Positions 7,401 through 16,582 are shown, counted from the stretch's first letter. The stretch is DNA of 18,934 bases from Tritrichomonas foetus (GCA_001839685.1 MLAK01001304.1:76154-95087), one strand, 5' to 3'. Translations and numbers: made by a program. Notes: a model not told the origin generated them from the sequence alone.

Positions 7401-8910
7401 AAAAAGAACATCAAAATATTGAAACAAACTTTTTGATAGAAATAAGCGTTGTTTTGATGTTTATTTTGTGAGAAAATGAACATCAAAAGGAAAGTTCAGA
7501 AAATATGAATAGCTTTTTTATTGAATTTTGGTATTAAACAATCGTATAACATCATTGTGAAAAATTCATTTCATTTTTATATTGATCTAATGAGCCAAAA
7601 CGAGAGCACAAAAGTTCATGAAGTTGTTTCTGAATATTATGGGAAAACAATTCAAAAAACTACAGATCTTAAAACAGATGCATGCATTGTTTTAAATGTT
7701 GTGAAGAAACATCATAATGAAATTAAGAAGAAAATATATCCAAAAGTGATTGAACGTTATTATGGATGTGGAACACCAATCCCAGATCCACTTGATGGTA
7801 CAACAATTCTCGATCTTGGATCAGGAACAGGTTTGGATTGTTTTGTTGTAAGTGCACTTGCTGGAAAGAAAGGAAATGTTATTGGAATTGATATGACAGA
7901 TGAACAACTTGCTATTGCAAATGAAGCTATTGAATATCACAAAAATCAATTCCCAAATGCTTCACCTATTGAATTCAAAAAAGGTTATATTGAAGATTTA
8001 AAAGCATGTGGAATTGAAAATGAATCAGTTGATATTGTTATATCGAATTGTGTCATTAATTTATCACCAGATAAAAAGAAAACATTTCAAGAAATCTTTC
8101 GTGTTCTTAAAGATGGTGGAGAAGTATTCATTTCTGATATTTTTAGTAGTATTGAATTACCAAAATGTGCACGTGAAGATAATATGCTTGTTGGTGAATG
8201 TCTTGGAAATGCACTTGATTTATCAAATTTCATAAAATTAATTAATGAAATTGGGTTCAATGATTTACGTGTTGTTGAATCTCATATTGTTCATCCACCA
8301 GAAAATGTTTCTGAAGAAATTATTCCAAAAAATAACACATTCTTCTCAATTACTTTCAGTTGTTTCAAGAACATTCAAAAGAATGTTCATAAAAATATTG
8401 AATGGAAACATGAAATTGTTGAATATCAAGGAGGAATTCCTGGTTCTGAAGATGTATTCAAACTTGATGCTAATCATATCTTCAAAATTAATGAAAAAGT
8501 CCCCGTTTTATCAAATATATCTTCAATCCTTCATAATCCAAGATTCATAAATTTTTTCTCATTCACAATTGATGAAAAAGGACAATTTGAACAACCTCAA
8601 AATGAACCAACATTCATTGAAACAGTTTTCAATGAAGCTTATAATACACCAACAAAAAATTCTTGTAATTGCAATTCAAATTCATCTTCATCTTCAAATT
8701 ATACTTCAAAATTAACTTCTAATCAAAATTCGAATTGCAATTGCAAAGATGATGACAATCAAAATGAAACTGGAAATTGCATATGCAATCATAACAATGA
8801 TGATAATTGCAATAATTGTTGTTAACTTTGATAGTTACAACTTTAATCATACTTACTCACTTACATCACTAAACAACTCATTATTAATTTATAACATTTG
8901 TGTTTTCGAT
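7401..8910. repeat. Right arm of the 1,510-bp inverted repeat
   Basis: Reverse complement of 5640-7149. The outer junction lies about 85 bases past the AS3MT stop; beyond it the right flank runs into a T tract and the left flank is unrelated, so the break falls in unique DNA on both sides. Confidence 0.95.
7590..8825 (+). CDS. AS3MT: Arsenite methyltransferase (AS3MT-like), right copy
   Basis: Second, identical copy encoding the 411-residue predicted arsenite methyltransferase. The start chosen is the ATG at 7590 (MSQNESTKVHEVVSEYYG); the open frame extends upstream to 7521, but only from a TTG, and the extension is outside the family's usual N-terminus. Family features are the YYGCG motif, SAM motif I DLGSGTG, GIDMTDEQ, VISNCVINLSPDKK, FRVLKDGGE and GGIPGSED. 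In other eukaryotes the enzyme takes As(III)-thiolate through methylation steps using the conserved cysteines. The Cys-rich tail is not part of the standard enzyme and may hold extra metalloid; that is inference. The gene converges on the membrane ATPase gene 245 bases away. Two identical copies suggest either recent dosage duplication or an assembly/read artefact. Confidence 0.93.
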   Translation: MSQNESTKVHEVVSEYYGKTIQKTTDLKTDACIVLNVVKKHHNEIKKKIYPKVIERYYGCGTPIPDPLDGTTILDLGSGTGLDCFVVSALAGKKGNVIGIDMTDEQLAIANEAIEYHKNQFPNASPIEFKKGYIEDLKACGIENESVDIVISNCVINLSPDKKKTFQEIFRVLKDGGEVFISDIFSSIELPKCAREDNMLVGECLGNALDLSNFIKLINEIGFNDLRVVESHIVHPPENVSEEIIPKNNTFFSITFSCFKNIQKNVHKNIEWKHEIVEYQGGIPGSEDVFKLDANHIFKINEKVPVLSNISSILHNPRFINFFSFTIDEKGQFEQPQNEPTFIETVFNEAYNTPTKNSCNCNSNSSSSSNYTSKLTSNQNSNCNCKDDDNQNETGNCICNHNNDDNCNNCC

Positions 8911-9070
8911 TTTTTTTCCTTTTGCTCTCCTTTCAATAATTAGTTGAATGACATTAACTTTACTATTTTCTATCAAGAAAAATAACTTAACACATAAATA
9001 AATAAATAATAATAAAAAAAAATAGATCAGTACAATTTAATGTTAAAAATTATTTTTATCACTATCATAT

Positions 9071-10390
9071 CTAAAGAGACTTCAATGCCTTTTTTATAGC
9101 CGCAGTCATTATTTTATCATTTGTCAACACAATTCTATTTGGCCCAGTAGGCAAAAAGAGCTCCCACTTACCAAAATGGGTGAGCTCATTTACAATTTTC
9201 TCATCCATCGAAAATGTAATTTCACCTCGTCTATTTAACATCTTTAAAAATGATATTCTGCGTGAGTATAGTTTGGCATCTGAATTTGAAGTTGTTGCTA
9301 ATATAATTCTGTTTGCTAATTTATCGGTAATTTCCTTAATCGCGTCATTCTGTGAAAATCCTTCTCGAATAAGGTCATAATACTCTGCCCAGTAAAATCC
9401 TTTACCTCCGAAAGCTTTCCATAAGACTGGGAATTGTTTCTTTGTAAATACGAATTCAAGATCAACAAAAATAGTTTTAGCAGTGATTTCATCGAATTCC
9501 TCAACATAGAAAACTCTGAAGATTTCAGGATTACCCAAAATATCGTTATTTTCGAAAATATTATCGATATCGAAAATTATTCCCATATTTAATGTATTTG
9601 CAGAAATTCCATGGCAATATGTGATGAATGGCTGGAATCGATATGGCTGATTAGCAACAATTACAATATGTAAGAAATTTGAAACAGTATCTAAAAGTGA
9701 GAAGAATTGGTCATATTCAGCATCAGCTCCAGATGTCAGAGTTTGATTTAACATTGAATAAATTTTGTGCAAATTTTGGTCCCTGAAAACTAAGTTATCG
9801 GCAATCACAATATTATTAATGAATGGTGCATGGATTCGAATTTCGGTTTTATTGAGTGGATAATTATCAATTAATTGAAATGCGTTATAAACAGCATTTA
9901 ACAAAAATTCTTTTATATCATTATGTGATGAATATTGTGTAACTTGTTTGAAATCTAGCAAAAGTGGCAAATTTCCTGAATTATTCAATTTCATTGTCAA
10001 TTCTGATAAACCGCGCGTTTTTCCAATTCCTTGTGGCCCAGAAATAACGAGTACTTGATTGTGAGAAGGTAGTGAAGCGTATCTTAAAACTGTTTTCATG
10101 AATTGTCGATTAAATATATATGGGATAGGCAAAAATGGAGACCTTGGTGGTCTCCTCGGGCGGAATATAAATGCTAATATAAGTACTACTAAAATTACGG
10201 ATATGGTAATGAAAAGTGGCTTCATGAAAGGATTTTTTGGTTTAGATGAAATATTTGATTGCGAATCTTGTTTGTTTTTTTCTTCTGCGAGTGATTTGGA
10301 GACCATCTGAGAAGATCCTATTAAATCCTCTAACTCAGATGTGAATCTATCAACTTTTTCGTCTTCGTTTCTCTGTTCTGAGTCTGTCAT
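9071..10390 (-). CDS. Single-pass membrane protein with P-loop ATPase domain
   Basis: 439 residues from the ATG at 10390 (MTDSEQRNEDEK). An in-frame ATG at 10513 would add 41 Lys/Phe-rich residues encoded by poor AT-rich DNA and is less likely. Order: polar, charged N-tail (1-57); one hydrophobic membrane segment (~58-76, FITISVILVVLILAFIF); an Arg/Pro-rich juxtamembrane stretch (RPRRPPRSPFLPIP); then a nucleotide-binding domain with Walker A GPQGIGKT (118-125), a Walker B-like IVIADN (194-199) and a sensor-like IVIVANQP (~242-249). The C-terminal ~170 residues are mostly helical, perhaps a winged-helix tail. The pattern fits an AAA+/STAND-type ATPase anchored in a membrane with the ATPase on the side of the C-terminus. 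I do not recognise the exact family, organelle or partner. Confidence 0.85.
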   Translation of the reverse strand: MTDSEQRNEDEKVDRFTSELEDLIGSSQMVSKSLAEEKNKQDSQSNISSKPKNPFMKPLFITISVILVVLILAFIFRPRRPPRSPFLPIPYIFNRQFMKTVLRYASLPSHNQVLVISGPQGIGKTRGLSELTMKLNNSGNLPLLLDFKQVTQYSSHNDIKEFLLNAVYNAFQLIDNYPLNKTEIRIHAPFINNIVIADNLVFRDQNLHKIYSMLNQTLTSGADAEYDQFFSLLDTVSNFLHIVIVANQPYRFQPFITYCHGISANTLNMGIIFDIDNIFENNDILGNPEIFRVFYVEEFDEITAKTIFVDLEFVFTKKQFPVLWKAFGGKGFYWAEYYDLIREGFSQNDAIKEITDKLANRIILATTSNSDAKLYSRRISFLKMLNRRGEITFSMDEKIVNELTHFGKWELFLPTGPNRIVLTNDKIMTAAIKKALKSL

Positions 10391-12149
10391 TGATCGCTTT
10401 TTTTTTTTGAGAAATTCTTTCAAATCATGGAAATTCAATGTAATTTTGAGAAATTTATGTAGAATTTTATGTTTATTGAAAAATTGACTATAAAATAAAA
10501 ATATCATATGCATAACTTTTTATATGTTTATATGGTCTTGTTGATGTGATGATGGCCAGATATATATTTAAAAAGTTCAATCTGAGTCTTTTTCTCAACA
10601 AAAACTTTTTGAAGTGAAGTTAAATGGTGATTGAATTTATTTCATAAGTTTATGAAAATAAATTTCTGAATTTTCAATGTTGATGATCGTTGTTGATACA
10701 GTCAAATTGGAAAAAAATCTCACCTTGTCAGGAAATTAAAGTTTAATTAGTGGATTGTCTGGAAATAGAAAGAACTTTGTCATTTTAGTTTTTTGCAAGG
10801 AAATAGATCAACAATTGGACAATTGTCTTGAAATAAAAAGTGTCAAAAATTGAAGAGAAGCTTCTGTTGTTAGATAAGCAAGGTCCAGAAATTCTATATT
10901 GGACTTTCTCTATTGAATATTCATAGTTGATCAATGTGGTGATATTGAAGAGGAAATGGCTGAAATATTTGGCAATCCTGAAGATATATAACTATATCTA
11001 AGAAATAAAATTAATTTTAATCATAAAATAATTAAATTAAAAATATAATATAACTAAAACTATAATAATTTACATTAAATAATGATTAGAAATTAAGATA
11101 ATTCTAAATAAAAAATCAAGATGTGTTCACTTTTTTAAAAATGTAAACTTATGAAAATAAAATGTTTTGAAACAAATTATAACATATCCTATTCTCAATT
11201 GAAATTTTTCATTGTCAGTTCTTTTTCGTTATGACACAATCACAGATATAAATACTTTAATCGAAAGTACCAAAAAAGTCAGCAATTCACCTTTTAATTT
11301 AGATTGATCTATTTCTTCTAACGATAAGTTCCGGACTTGGGGCACAAATAGAAGAAACAACACATTTTATATCGTTAGCAATATGTTGTTGAAGAATGTT
11401 ATAACTGATATCGTTGACTCTTGGAAGGAAGAGTATCTGCTCATAATAAACAAGAGCAAATAAGAATCTAAAGTTGCTATTAATAAAGGTTCTGATGTTT
11501 TTGCTCAGAGACTTTTGATGTTTCAATTTCACAATTACAAAAAATATAGAATTTATTTAAATTAATAATGAAAGAAATAATGGCATGATAAATAAATTTA
11601 TTTACATACAAACAGAAAATGAAAATTACAATCCAAAGGTGACAGAGATTCTATTATTAAATTAAAATTTGATCTATTAATTTACTAATTTTAATGTATT
11701 ATTTTTGGTTTCATGAGGTCATTGGAATAAATGACTTGTTAATCAGTCAACTCATGTTGACGAATTTCATCTCATATCCTATTTTCAAGAATAAATAGAA
11801 AAATATCAGTCATTATTAAAGTATACAGTATTATAAATATCGCTCATGAATAACATTAGATATTGACCCTCACCATTTGAAATCATTCCTGTTGAAAAAA
11901 TCTGAAAAGGTGTTATGATAAATTCCATGATACTACAAATTTTATACATTCTAAGAAAAACGATTTGATTATTCAATTGTCAACTAACCATCTGATGGAG
12001 AAGATGAAAAAATATTATTTTGAATTGTTGTATTTTTATTATAAAATAAATGCTACAATATTTCCAAAATTATATTCATAGGATTTGTAGTGGAATAAAT
12101 AAAATAAATTCTGGGATAGAAATGTAACCATTTTAAACGTTCGCCTAAA
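10391..12149. other. Gene-poor AT-rich region
   Basis: About 1.76 kb, mostly AT-rich non-coding DNA. It holds four loosely similar ~18-base motifs (TTGTCnGGAAATnnAAAG type) near 10725, 10754, 10793 and 10822, and one small open frame at 11299-11532. I found no tRNA-like or other RNA structure that I can support. Confidence 0.5.
11299..11532 (-). CDS. Small hypothetical protein (77 aa), doubtful
   Basis: ATG-started frame of 77 residues lying alone in the gene-poor region. Its composition is less AT-extreme than its flanks and the codons look normal: mixed third bases, a Cys/Pro motif SSICAPSPE near the end, and a central hydrophobic stretch RFLFALVYYEQILFLPR. No signal peptide or known domain is recognised. 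It could be a real short gene, a remnant of a decayed one, or chance; the protein-like composition is the only argument for it. Confidence 0.3.
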   Translation of the reverse strand: MKLKHQKSLSKNIRTFINSNFRFLFALVYYEQILFLPRVNDISYNILQQHIANDIKCVVSSICAPSPELIVRRNRSI

Positions 12150-12812
12150 ATGTCGCTTCCACCTGGAATCGAAGAAGAAGGACTCGATCAAGAACTCGAA
12201 AATATTCTAAACCATCCAGCACCTGCATACGGCGAAAAAGAATACTGGAATTCCCGATATGAAAAAACAGCGAAAGATACGTTCGAATGGTTTCAACCTT
12301 GGACCCAGCTGCGCCAGCACGTCACGAAGTACTTTGGAAATAAAGGAACCGCTTTGAACATTGGATGTGGAAACTCAAATATGTGTAACGATCTTCTCGC
12401 TGATGGATTTTCGAAAATTACCTCAATCGACTTTTCTCCAGTTGTCATCAACCAAATGAAACAGAGACTAAGCGAAAACTCAGATCAACAAAAACTCGAA
12501 TTTTTGACAATGGATGTGGCAGGATTGACATTTCCAAATAATTCATTCGATTTTGTTTTTGATAAAGGAACGATCGACACAATTTTATGTTGTGATAATG
12601 CAAGGAAAACTGTAAATGATGCGATGAAGGAAATCGCGCGCGTTTTGAAACCAGGAGGAATTTTAATATGCATCACTTATGGAATCGTGAAAACTAGAAA
12701 GAAATACTTTTCTAACCAGTCTCTAGGAATTTCAATCCTCGATACAATCACTGTGGAAAAACCTGGCTTTACATCAAACCATTATATTTACGTTGTCAAA
12801 AAGAATGAATAA
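12150..12812 (+). CDS. EEF1AKMT4/METTL13-like class I methyltransferase
   Basis: 220 residues, a complete seven-strand SAM methyltransferase without extra domains. It shows EYWNSRYEK (31-39) and EWFQPW (46-51) before the fold, SAM motif I ALNIGCGNS (68-76), acidic strand-2 end SIDFSPVV (92-99), MDV (121-123), FVFDKGTID (135-143) and RVLKPGG (164-170). The YW..RY, LGCGNS and EKGT(L/I)D set is characteristic of eukaryotic lysine/N-terminal methyltransferases acting on elongation factor 1A (EEF1AKMT4 and METTL13). The exact substrate here is inference. The stop TAA at 12810-12812 runs into A, giving the TAAA that serves as a polyadenylation signal in Trichomonas. It converges on the USP7 gene. 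Codons from D143 onwards (12576) are repeated downstream after an N. Confidence 0.92.
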   Translation: MSLPPGIEEEGLDQELENILNHPAPAYGEKEYWNSRYEKTAKDTFEWFQPWTQLRQHVTKYFGNKGTALNIGCGNSNMCNDLLADGFSKITSIDFSPVVINQMKQRLSENSDQQKLEFLTMDVAGLTFPNNSFDFVFDKGTIDTILCCDNARKTVNDAMKEIARVLKPGGILICITYGIVKTRKKYFSNQSLGISILDTITVEKPGFTSNHYIYVVKKNE

Positions 12813-12930
12813 AGTATTTTTTAGCACCATGGTTATTCTTGCAATAATTTATTTTGTCTGTTTTTGTCATAAACATAATAAAGCAAAAGAATAAAGAAAA
12901 GAATAAAGAAAAAGAATAAAGAAAAAGAAT
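12576..12930. repeat. First copy of a 355-bp direct repeat
   Basis: Identical to 12961-13315 (offset 385). It spans the last 78 codons of the methyltransferase, its 3' flank and the start of the GAATAAAGAAAA minisatellite. With the N at 12960, the arrangement looks like two contig ends laid side by side instead of merged. Confidence 0.95.
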
Positions 12931-12959
12931 AAAGAAAAGAATAAAGAAAAAGAATAAAG
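12886..12959. repeat. GAATAAAGAAAA minisatellite before the gap
   Basis: Purine-rich tandem units of 11-12 bases (gaataaagaaa or gaataaagaaaa), running straight into the N at 12960. Confidence 0.85.
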
Positions 12960-12960
12960 N
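12960..12960. other. Assembly gap (single N)
   Basis: The only ambiguous base in the window. It lies at the end of a simple repeat and is followed by DNA already seen 385 bases earlier. Confidence 0.95.
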
Positions 12961-13197
12961 GACACAATTTTATGTTGTGATAATGCAAGGAAAACTGTAA
13001 ATGATGCGATGAAGGAAATCGCGCGCGTTTTGAAACCAGGAGGAATTTTAATATGCATCACTTATGGAATCGTGAAAACTAGAAAGAAATACTTTTCTAA
13101 CCAGTCTCTAGGAATTTCAATCCTCGATACAATCACTGTGGAAAAACCTGGCTTTACATCAAACCATTATATTTACGTTGTCAAAAAGAATGAATAA
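12961..13197 (+). pseudogene. Duplicate 3' fragment of the methyltransferase
   Basis: Encodes the same last 78 residues (D143-E220) as the gene at 12150, with no 5' part; it begins directly after the N. Probably not a separate gene but the same locus assembled twice; if the duplication is real, it is a promoterless fragment. The repeated non-coding DNA continues to 13315. Confidence 0.85.
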
Positions 13198-13263
13198 AGT
13201 ATTTTTTAGCACCATGGTTATTCTTGCAATAATTTATTTTGTCTGTTTTTGTCATAAACATAA

Positions 13264-13410
13264 TAAAGCAAAAGAATAAAGAAAAGAATAAAGAAAAAGA
13301 ATAAAGAAAAAGAATTAAGAAAAAGAATAAAGAAAAAGAATAAAGAAAAAGAATAAAGAAAAGAATAAAGAAAAAGAATAAAGAAAATAATAAAGAAAAA
13401 GAAATAATAT
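13264..13410. repeat. GAATAAAGAAAA minisatellite 3' of the USP7 gene
   Basis: Second, longer stretch of the 11-12-base unit, with one aattaag variant at 13313-13319. It separates the convergent methyltransferase fragment and the USP7 stop at 13436, leaving only ~26 bases between the repeat and that stop. Confidence 0.85.
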
Positions 13411-13435
13411 ATAAGAAGCACAGAAATTATAATAT

Positions 13436-16400
13436 TTAGTTGTAGATTCTAACACCGCTGTTCCAGTTAAATGCATGAGAATTAACAGCTTGATGCGATG
13501 CACCTGGAACAAACACATATAACATTGTATTGCGCCCTTTAAGAATATCAGAAAGAACATCATCGTCATTTAATTGTTTGAAGTTTTTAAGAACTGTGCA
13601 TTCATTACTATACGCAAAAGAAGCACTGGAAAGGGAAACTTTCGCCATTTTCACAAGCCTTTCTTTCGTATCCTTGAATGCTTCACCTTCTTCAATCTTA
13701 ATATAAAATGGTGTACCAACACAACCATTTCTAGGCATTATTTTATTATTAGTCAATGTAACACGAACAAGTTTTTCTGGTTCAGCATCAAGTTGGTCTT
13801 CTGGAATAACCTCGGCTCTAAATGAGAAATCAATGAGTCCAGAAAGTTGATCTTCTTGTTCCATCATTTTAACAATTCTTGAACCCTGTAATTGGAGCAT
13901 ACGAAGTGGTTTATCATATGGAACAATTTTAGATTGTTTAATTTTACCGAAGACATCATCGACTTGGAATGACGAAGACATCAAAAACATTGGATATTCA
14001 ATAACATCAAGGTTTTCATCTACAACACAAATTCTGAATGATTTTCGGTTTTCTAATTCTGATTGTTTCACGTTTGGAATCACTTTATAGAATAAGAAAG
14101 GTACAGTAATGATTTGCTTAATTGATGATGATAAACTGAAATCAATTGGTCTTTCACTTGGTTGGTCTTTATCGTTTTTCTTGAAGAGTAAAATCGAATC
14201 AGATTCAGAAACATTTAATGCGCTTCTTACACTTCTTTGTAACAATTTTATTGGTGAATTTTCATCTAATGCAATTCTAAAAGCCACTTTATGAGCATCT
14301 TTTGAACTGTCTTTGTTTGCATTATCCTTAGAATTATTATTCTTGACAGAGTTGTCCAATTCGGCAAATGAGTAAGAAATTGCGGAGTTGTTAAATTCGA
14401 AGAACTTATCAACAGTTTTAATCATTTGATCAGGGAGAAGATCAATTACACGAAGTTGAGGTATTTCATCTTCATTGGTTTTAGTTACTTCGTTTATATG
14501 AACATTAGGAATATTTTCTTTCTGGAAGATAATCATTCCACTTTTAATTGATTGTTCACTTAATGAAAGTGTGATATTATTTATTGATACAAAAGTTGCA
14601 CTTAATGAATTTTCAGAATAAAAAGTAAGAATATTTTCTGTTTCAGGTATATTTAAAATCTTACGAATTTCTTCTTTCAGTGGCAAAAGTGTTTCAGTTT
14701 GTTTCAATGGAGCGAATTTGATATATTGGAGAGGTGTTTCAGCATTTGTTGGATCATAATATGTCACAATAAGAGGAACAAATTGTTCAGGTGATGAATT
14801 ATCAATCAAAACATCAGAAACAAACATTCGTGAAGAAGTTGGAAAGATTTGTTTCACTTGACTTTCACATTTTATAAATTGTTTTGGATAACCTGATTTG
14901 TCAATTGTCCAAAGTGTAACATCTTTTGAATTATCAACGTTGCATGTCCGTTTGATATTTGATAAAAAGTCAGTAAATCGAATATCACCTGGAGATTTAA
15001 TGTTCTCATTTGTATCAGGATTTGATGGTACCTTTCCATATCTTTTTATTGCATCTGTATAAGTTTTATCAGTTACTAATCTCAAATTTATGCTTGGTGG
15101 CATTCCACTGTGTTTGCTCTTCCATTCATCGAAGTAATCAAGTAAATGATTTGGTATTTCATCTTCAGTAACATCATGCATGATTGAATCTATGTCTGTT
15201 TTTCGAATATAAGCAAGAAAATATGCAGAATGATGTTTGTTGTAACCACCAAAATTATCATCCATTGCTTGTGATTCAGGAACAATACTAACTTGATCAT
15301 CATTAAACATAACCCATTTTCGTTCAGTTGTTGGACGACAATAAGCGAAATAATGGCCACCATATTGTTCCCCTTGATGAACTAAGACACTAAAGAGTTC
15401 GTATTTTGTACATTCATTTGCATCGTTTGAATTTTCTGAAAGATAAGGTTCCATATCAAGTTCAAAAGGAAATTCAAAACGTTCGCGGACTTTTTTCATC
15501 ATTCCACTCATCATATCATAAGCAAAGCGTTGTAAATGGATGTGGAGAACTGGAGGAAGTTCCTTAAATCGACATCCTTTGAAGGCATCATGAAAACTTT
15601 TGTCTTCAAGTTGGTATTGGTTCTTTCCAACCAAATAGTCATCTGTTATGAAATCATCAAGTGATTCTAATAAGTTTTTCTTGTTTTGAACAACTAATGA
15701 TATATCATAGAAGTCTTCAACTCTGTCAGATGAATAGTCAATGTCTAAGCACTTAACATAACTGTTTGTTTTTCCTCTGAAAACGCGAGCAATTGCGTCA
15801 GGATTATCAGTTTTCTTCATCTTTGTTTCAATATTATCAATAAGAACTCGGAGGAATTCTTGAACATCATGTTGCATGAAAACTTCCATTGAACTCCATC
15901 CAAATGCATCAGTCAATGCTTTTGTTGATGGCGCGATTGGTGATTTTTGCATTAATGTGAAAAGTCGCTGTAAAGCAAGAGGAATATTTTTAGAATCTTC
16001 ATTTCCGGTTGTAGGTAACCCAAAAACAATTTTCCTGAATGCTCCAGTATGGAAGAGGCATTGAAGCATGGAATTCATGTAGCATGTGCATCCTTGATTT
16101 TCAAGGCCAATATATCCAGTCAATTTTCTATAGTTTACACGATTGGATTTTGGTGGTGAGAAAATAATATGAACATCAAATTTCAATTTTCCGTTAACTG
16201 TATATAAGTCCAAATCTTTGAGAGGGATGAATTCGAAAAATCCACGGTTAGGTACTGTTTTTGAAAAGGTATATTCTGAAGATTCTTTTCGAGTTTTTAT
16301 TCCACCAACTGTTTGAATAGTGAACTTCACTTTATGTTCTTCCTGAAGTTTTGGCGAATAGAGTAAAATTGATAAGTGCGTGGTTGATTTATATCCTTTT

Positions 16401-16582
16401 GGATAGCAAATAATACGCCAGTATTTATCGGATGCTTTCCATGCGGGAGATGGCGCCCCGTCTGGGCTCATTTTTGAGATTTCGCAAGTCTCCCACGTTT
16501 CGTGTATTTCGTATGGGTCTTGTTCGATAAGCGCACTTTCACTTCTTTTCTGGAGATACTGATGTAAAGCTTGATACGACAT
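13436..16582 (-). CDS. USP7: USP7-like ubiquitin carboxyl-terminal hydrolase
   Basis: 1,048 residues, close to the 1,102 of human USP7 and with the same domain order. A MATH/TRAF-like domain comes first (~25-142, HETWETCEIS, YWRIICYPKG), then the USP catalytic core (~155-462) and a long C-terminal part resembling the tandem ubiquitin-like domains. Active site: Cys box ENQGCTCYMNS with nucleophile C167; His box QYGGHYFAY with H410; Asp in WVMFNDDQVS (D428 or D429). FRGKTNSY, DYSSDRVEDFYDI and PPVLHIHLQRFAYD match USP7 specifically. The zinc CxxC pairs of many other USPs are absent, as in USP7. Expected role: removal of ubiquitin from proteins in nucleus and cytoplasm. ATG at 16582; the stop overlaps TAAA at 13435-13438. 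No break is seen. Confidence 0.96.
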   Translation of the reverse strand: MSYQALHQYLQKRSESALIEQDPYEIHETWETCEISKMSPDGAPSPAWKASDKYWRIICYPKGYKSTTHLSILLYSPKLQEEHKVKFTIQTVGGIKTRKESSEYTFSKTVPNRGFFEFIPLKDLDLYTVNGKLKFDVHIIFSPPKSNRVNYRKLTGYIGLENQGCTCYMNSMLQCLFHTGAFRKIVFGLPTTGNEDSKNIPLALQRLFTLMQKSPIAPSTKALTDAFGWSSMEVFMQHDVQEFLRVLIDNIETKMKKTDNPDAIARVFRGKTNSYVKCLDIDYSSDRVEDFYDISLVVQNKKNLLESLDDFITDDYLVGKNQYQLEDKSFHDAFKGCRFKELPPVLHIHLQRFAYDMMSGMMKKVRERFEFPFELDMEPYLSENSNDANECTKYELFSVLVHQGEQYGGHYFAYCRPTTERKWVMFNDDQVSIVPESQAMDDNFGGYNKHHSAYFLAYIRKTDIDSIMHDVTEDEIPNHLLDYFDEWKSKHSGMPPSINLRLVTDKTYTDAIKRYGKVPSNPDTNENIKSPGDIRFTDFLSNIKRTCNVDNSKDVTLWTIDKSGYPKQFIKCESQVKQIFPTSSRMFVSDVLIDNSSPEQFVPLIVTYYDPTNAETPLQYIKFAPLKQTETLLPLKEEIRKILNIPETENILTFYSENSLSATFVSINNITLSLSEQSIKSGMIIFQKENIPNVHINEVTKTNEDEIPQLRVIDLLPDQMIKTVDKFFEFNNSAISYSFAELDNSVKNNNSKDNANKDSSKDAHKVAFRIALDENSPIKLLQRSVRSALNVSESDSILLFKKNDKDQPSERPIDFSLSSSIKQIITVPFLFYKVIPNVKQSELENRKSFRICVVDENLDVIEYPMFLMSSSFQVDDVFGKIKQSKIVPYDKPLRMLQLQGSRIVKMMEQEDQLSGLIDFSFRAEVIPEDQLDAEPEKLVRVTLTNNKIMPRNGCVGTPFYIKIEEGEAFKDTKERLVKMAKVSLSSASFAYSNECTVLKNFKQLNDDDVLSDILKGRNTMLYVFVPGASHQAVNSHAFNWNSGVRIYN

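Noticed and set aside
7216..7401. 61-codon open frame in the palindrome spacer
   Set aside because: Short, AT-rich, no recognisable domain, and it ends at the arm boundary; not supportable as a gene.
7521..7589. 23-residue N-terminal extension of AS3MT (and its mirror 6961-7029)
   Set aside because: It begins with TTG, is outside the normal family N-terminus, and the start at the ATG gives cysteine numbering that matches animal AS3MT.
5640..8910. Palindrome as a transposable element with long terminal inverted repeats
   Set aside because: No transposase or integrase, no target-site duplication, and the arms consist of a normal metabolic gene with its flanks.
10391..10513. N-terminal extension of the membrane ATPase from the ATG at 10513
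   Set aside because: Composition is Lys/Phe-rich from AT-rich non-coding DNA, including a long A/T run just before the better start at 10390.
13009..13197. Separate 62-residue gene
   Set aside because: It is an exact copy of the 3' end of the methyltransferase gene after the N, so it is a duplicated fragment or assembly artefact.
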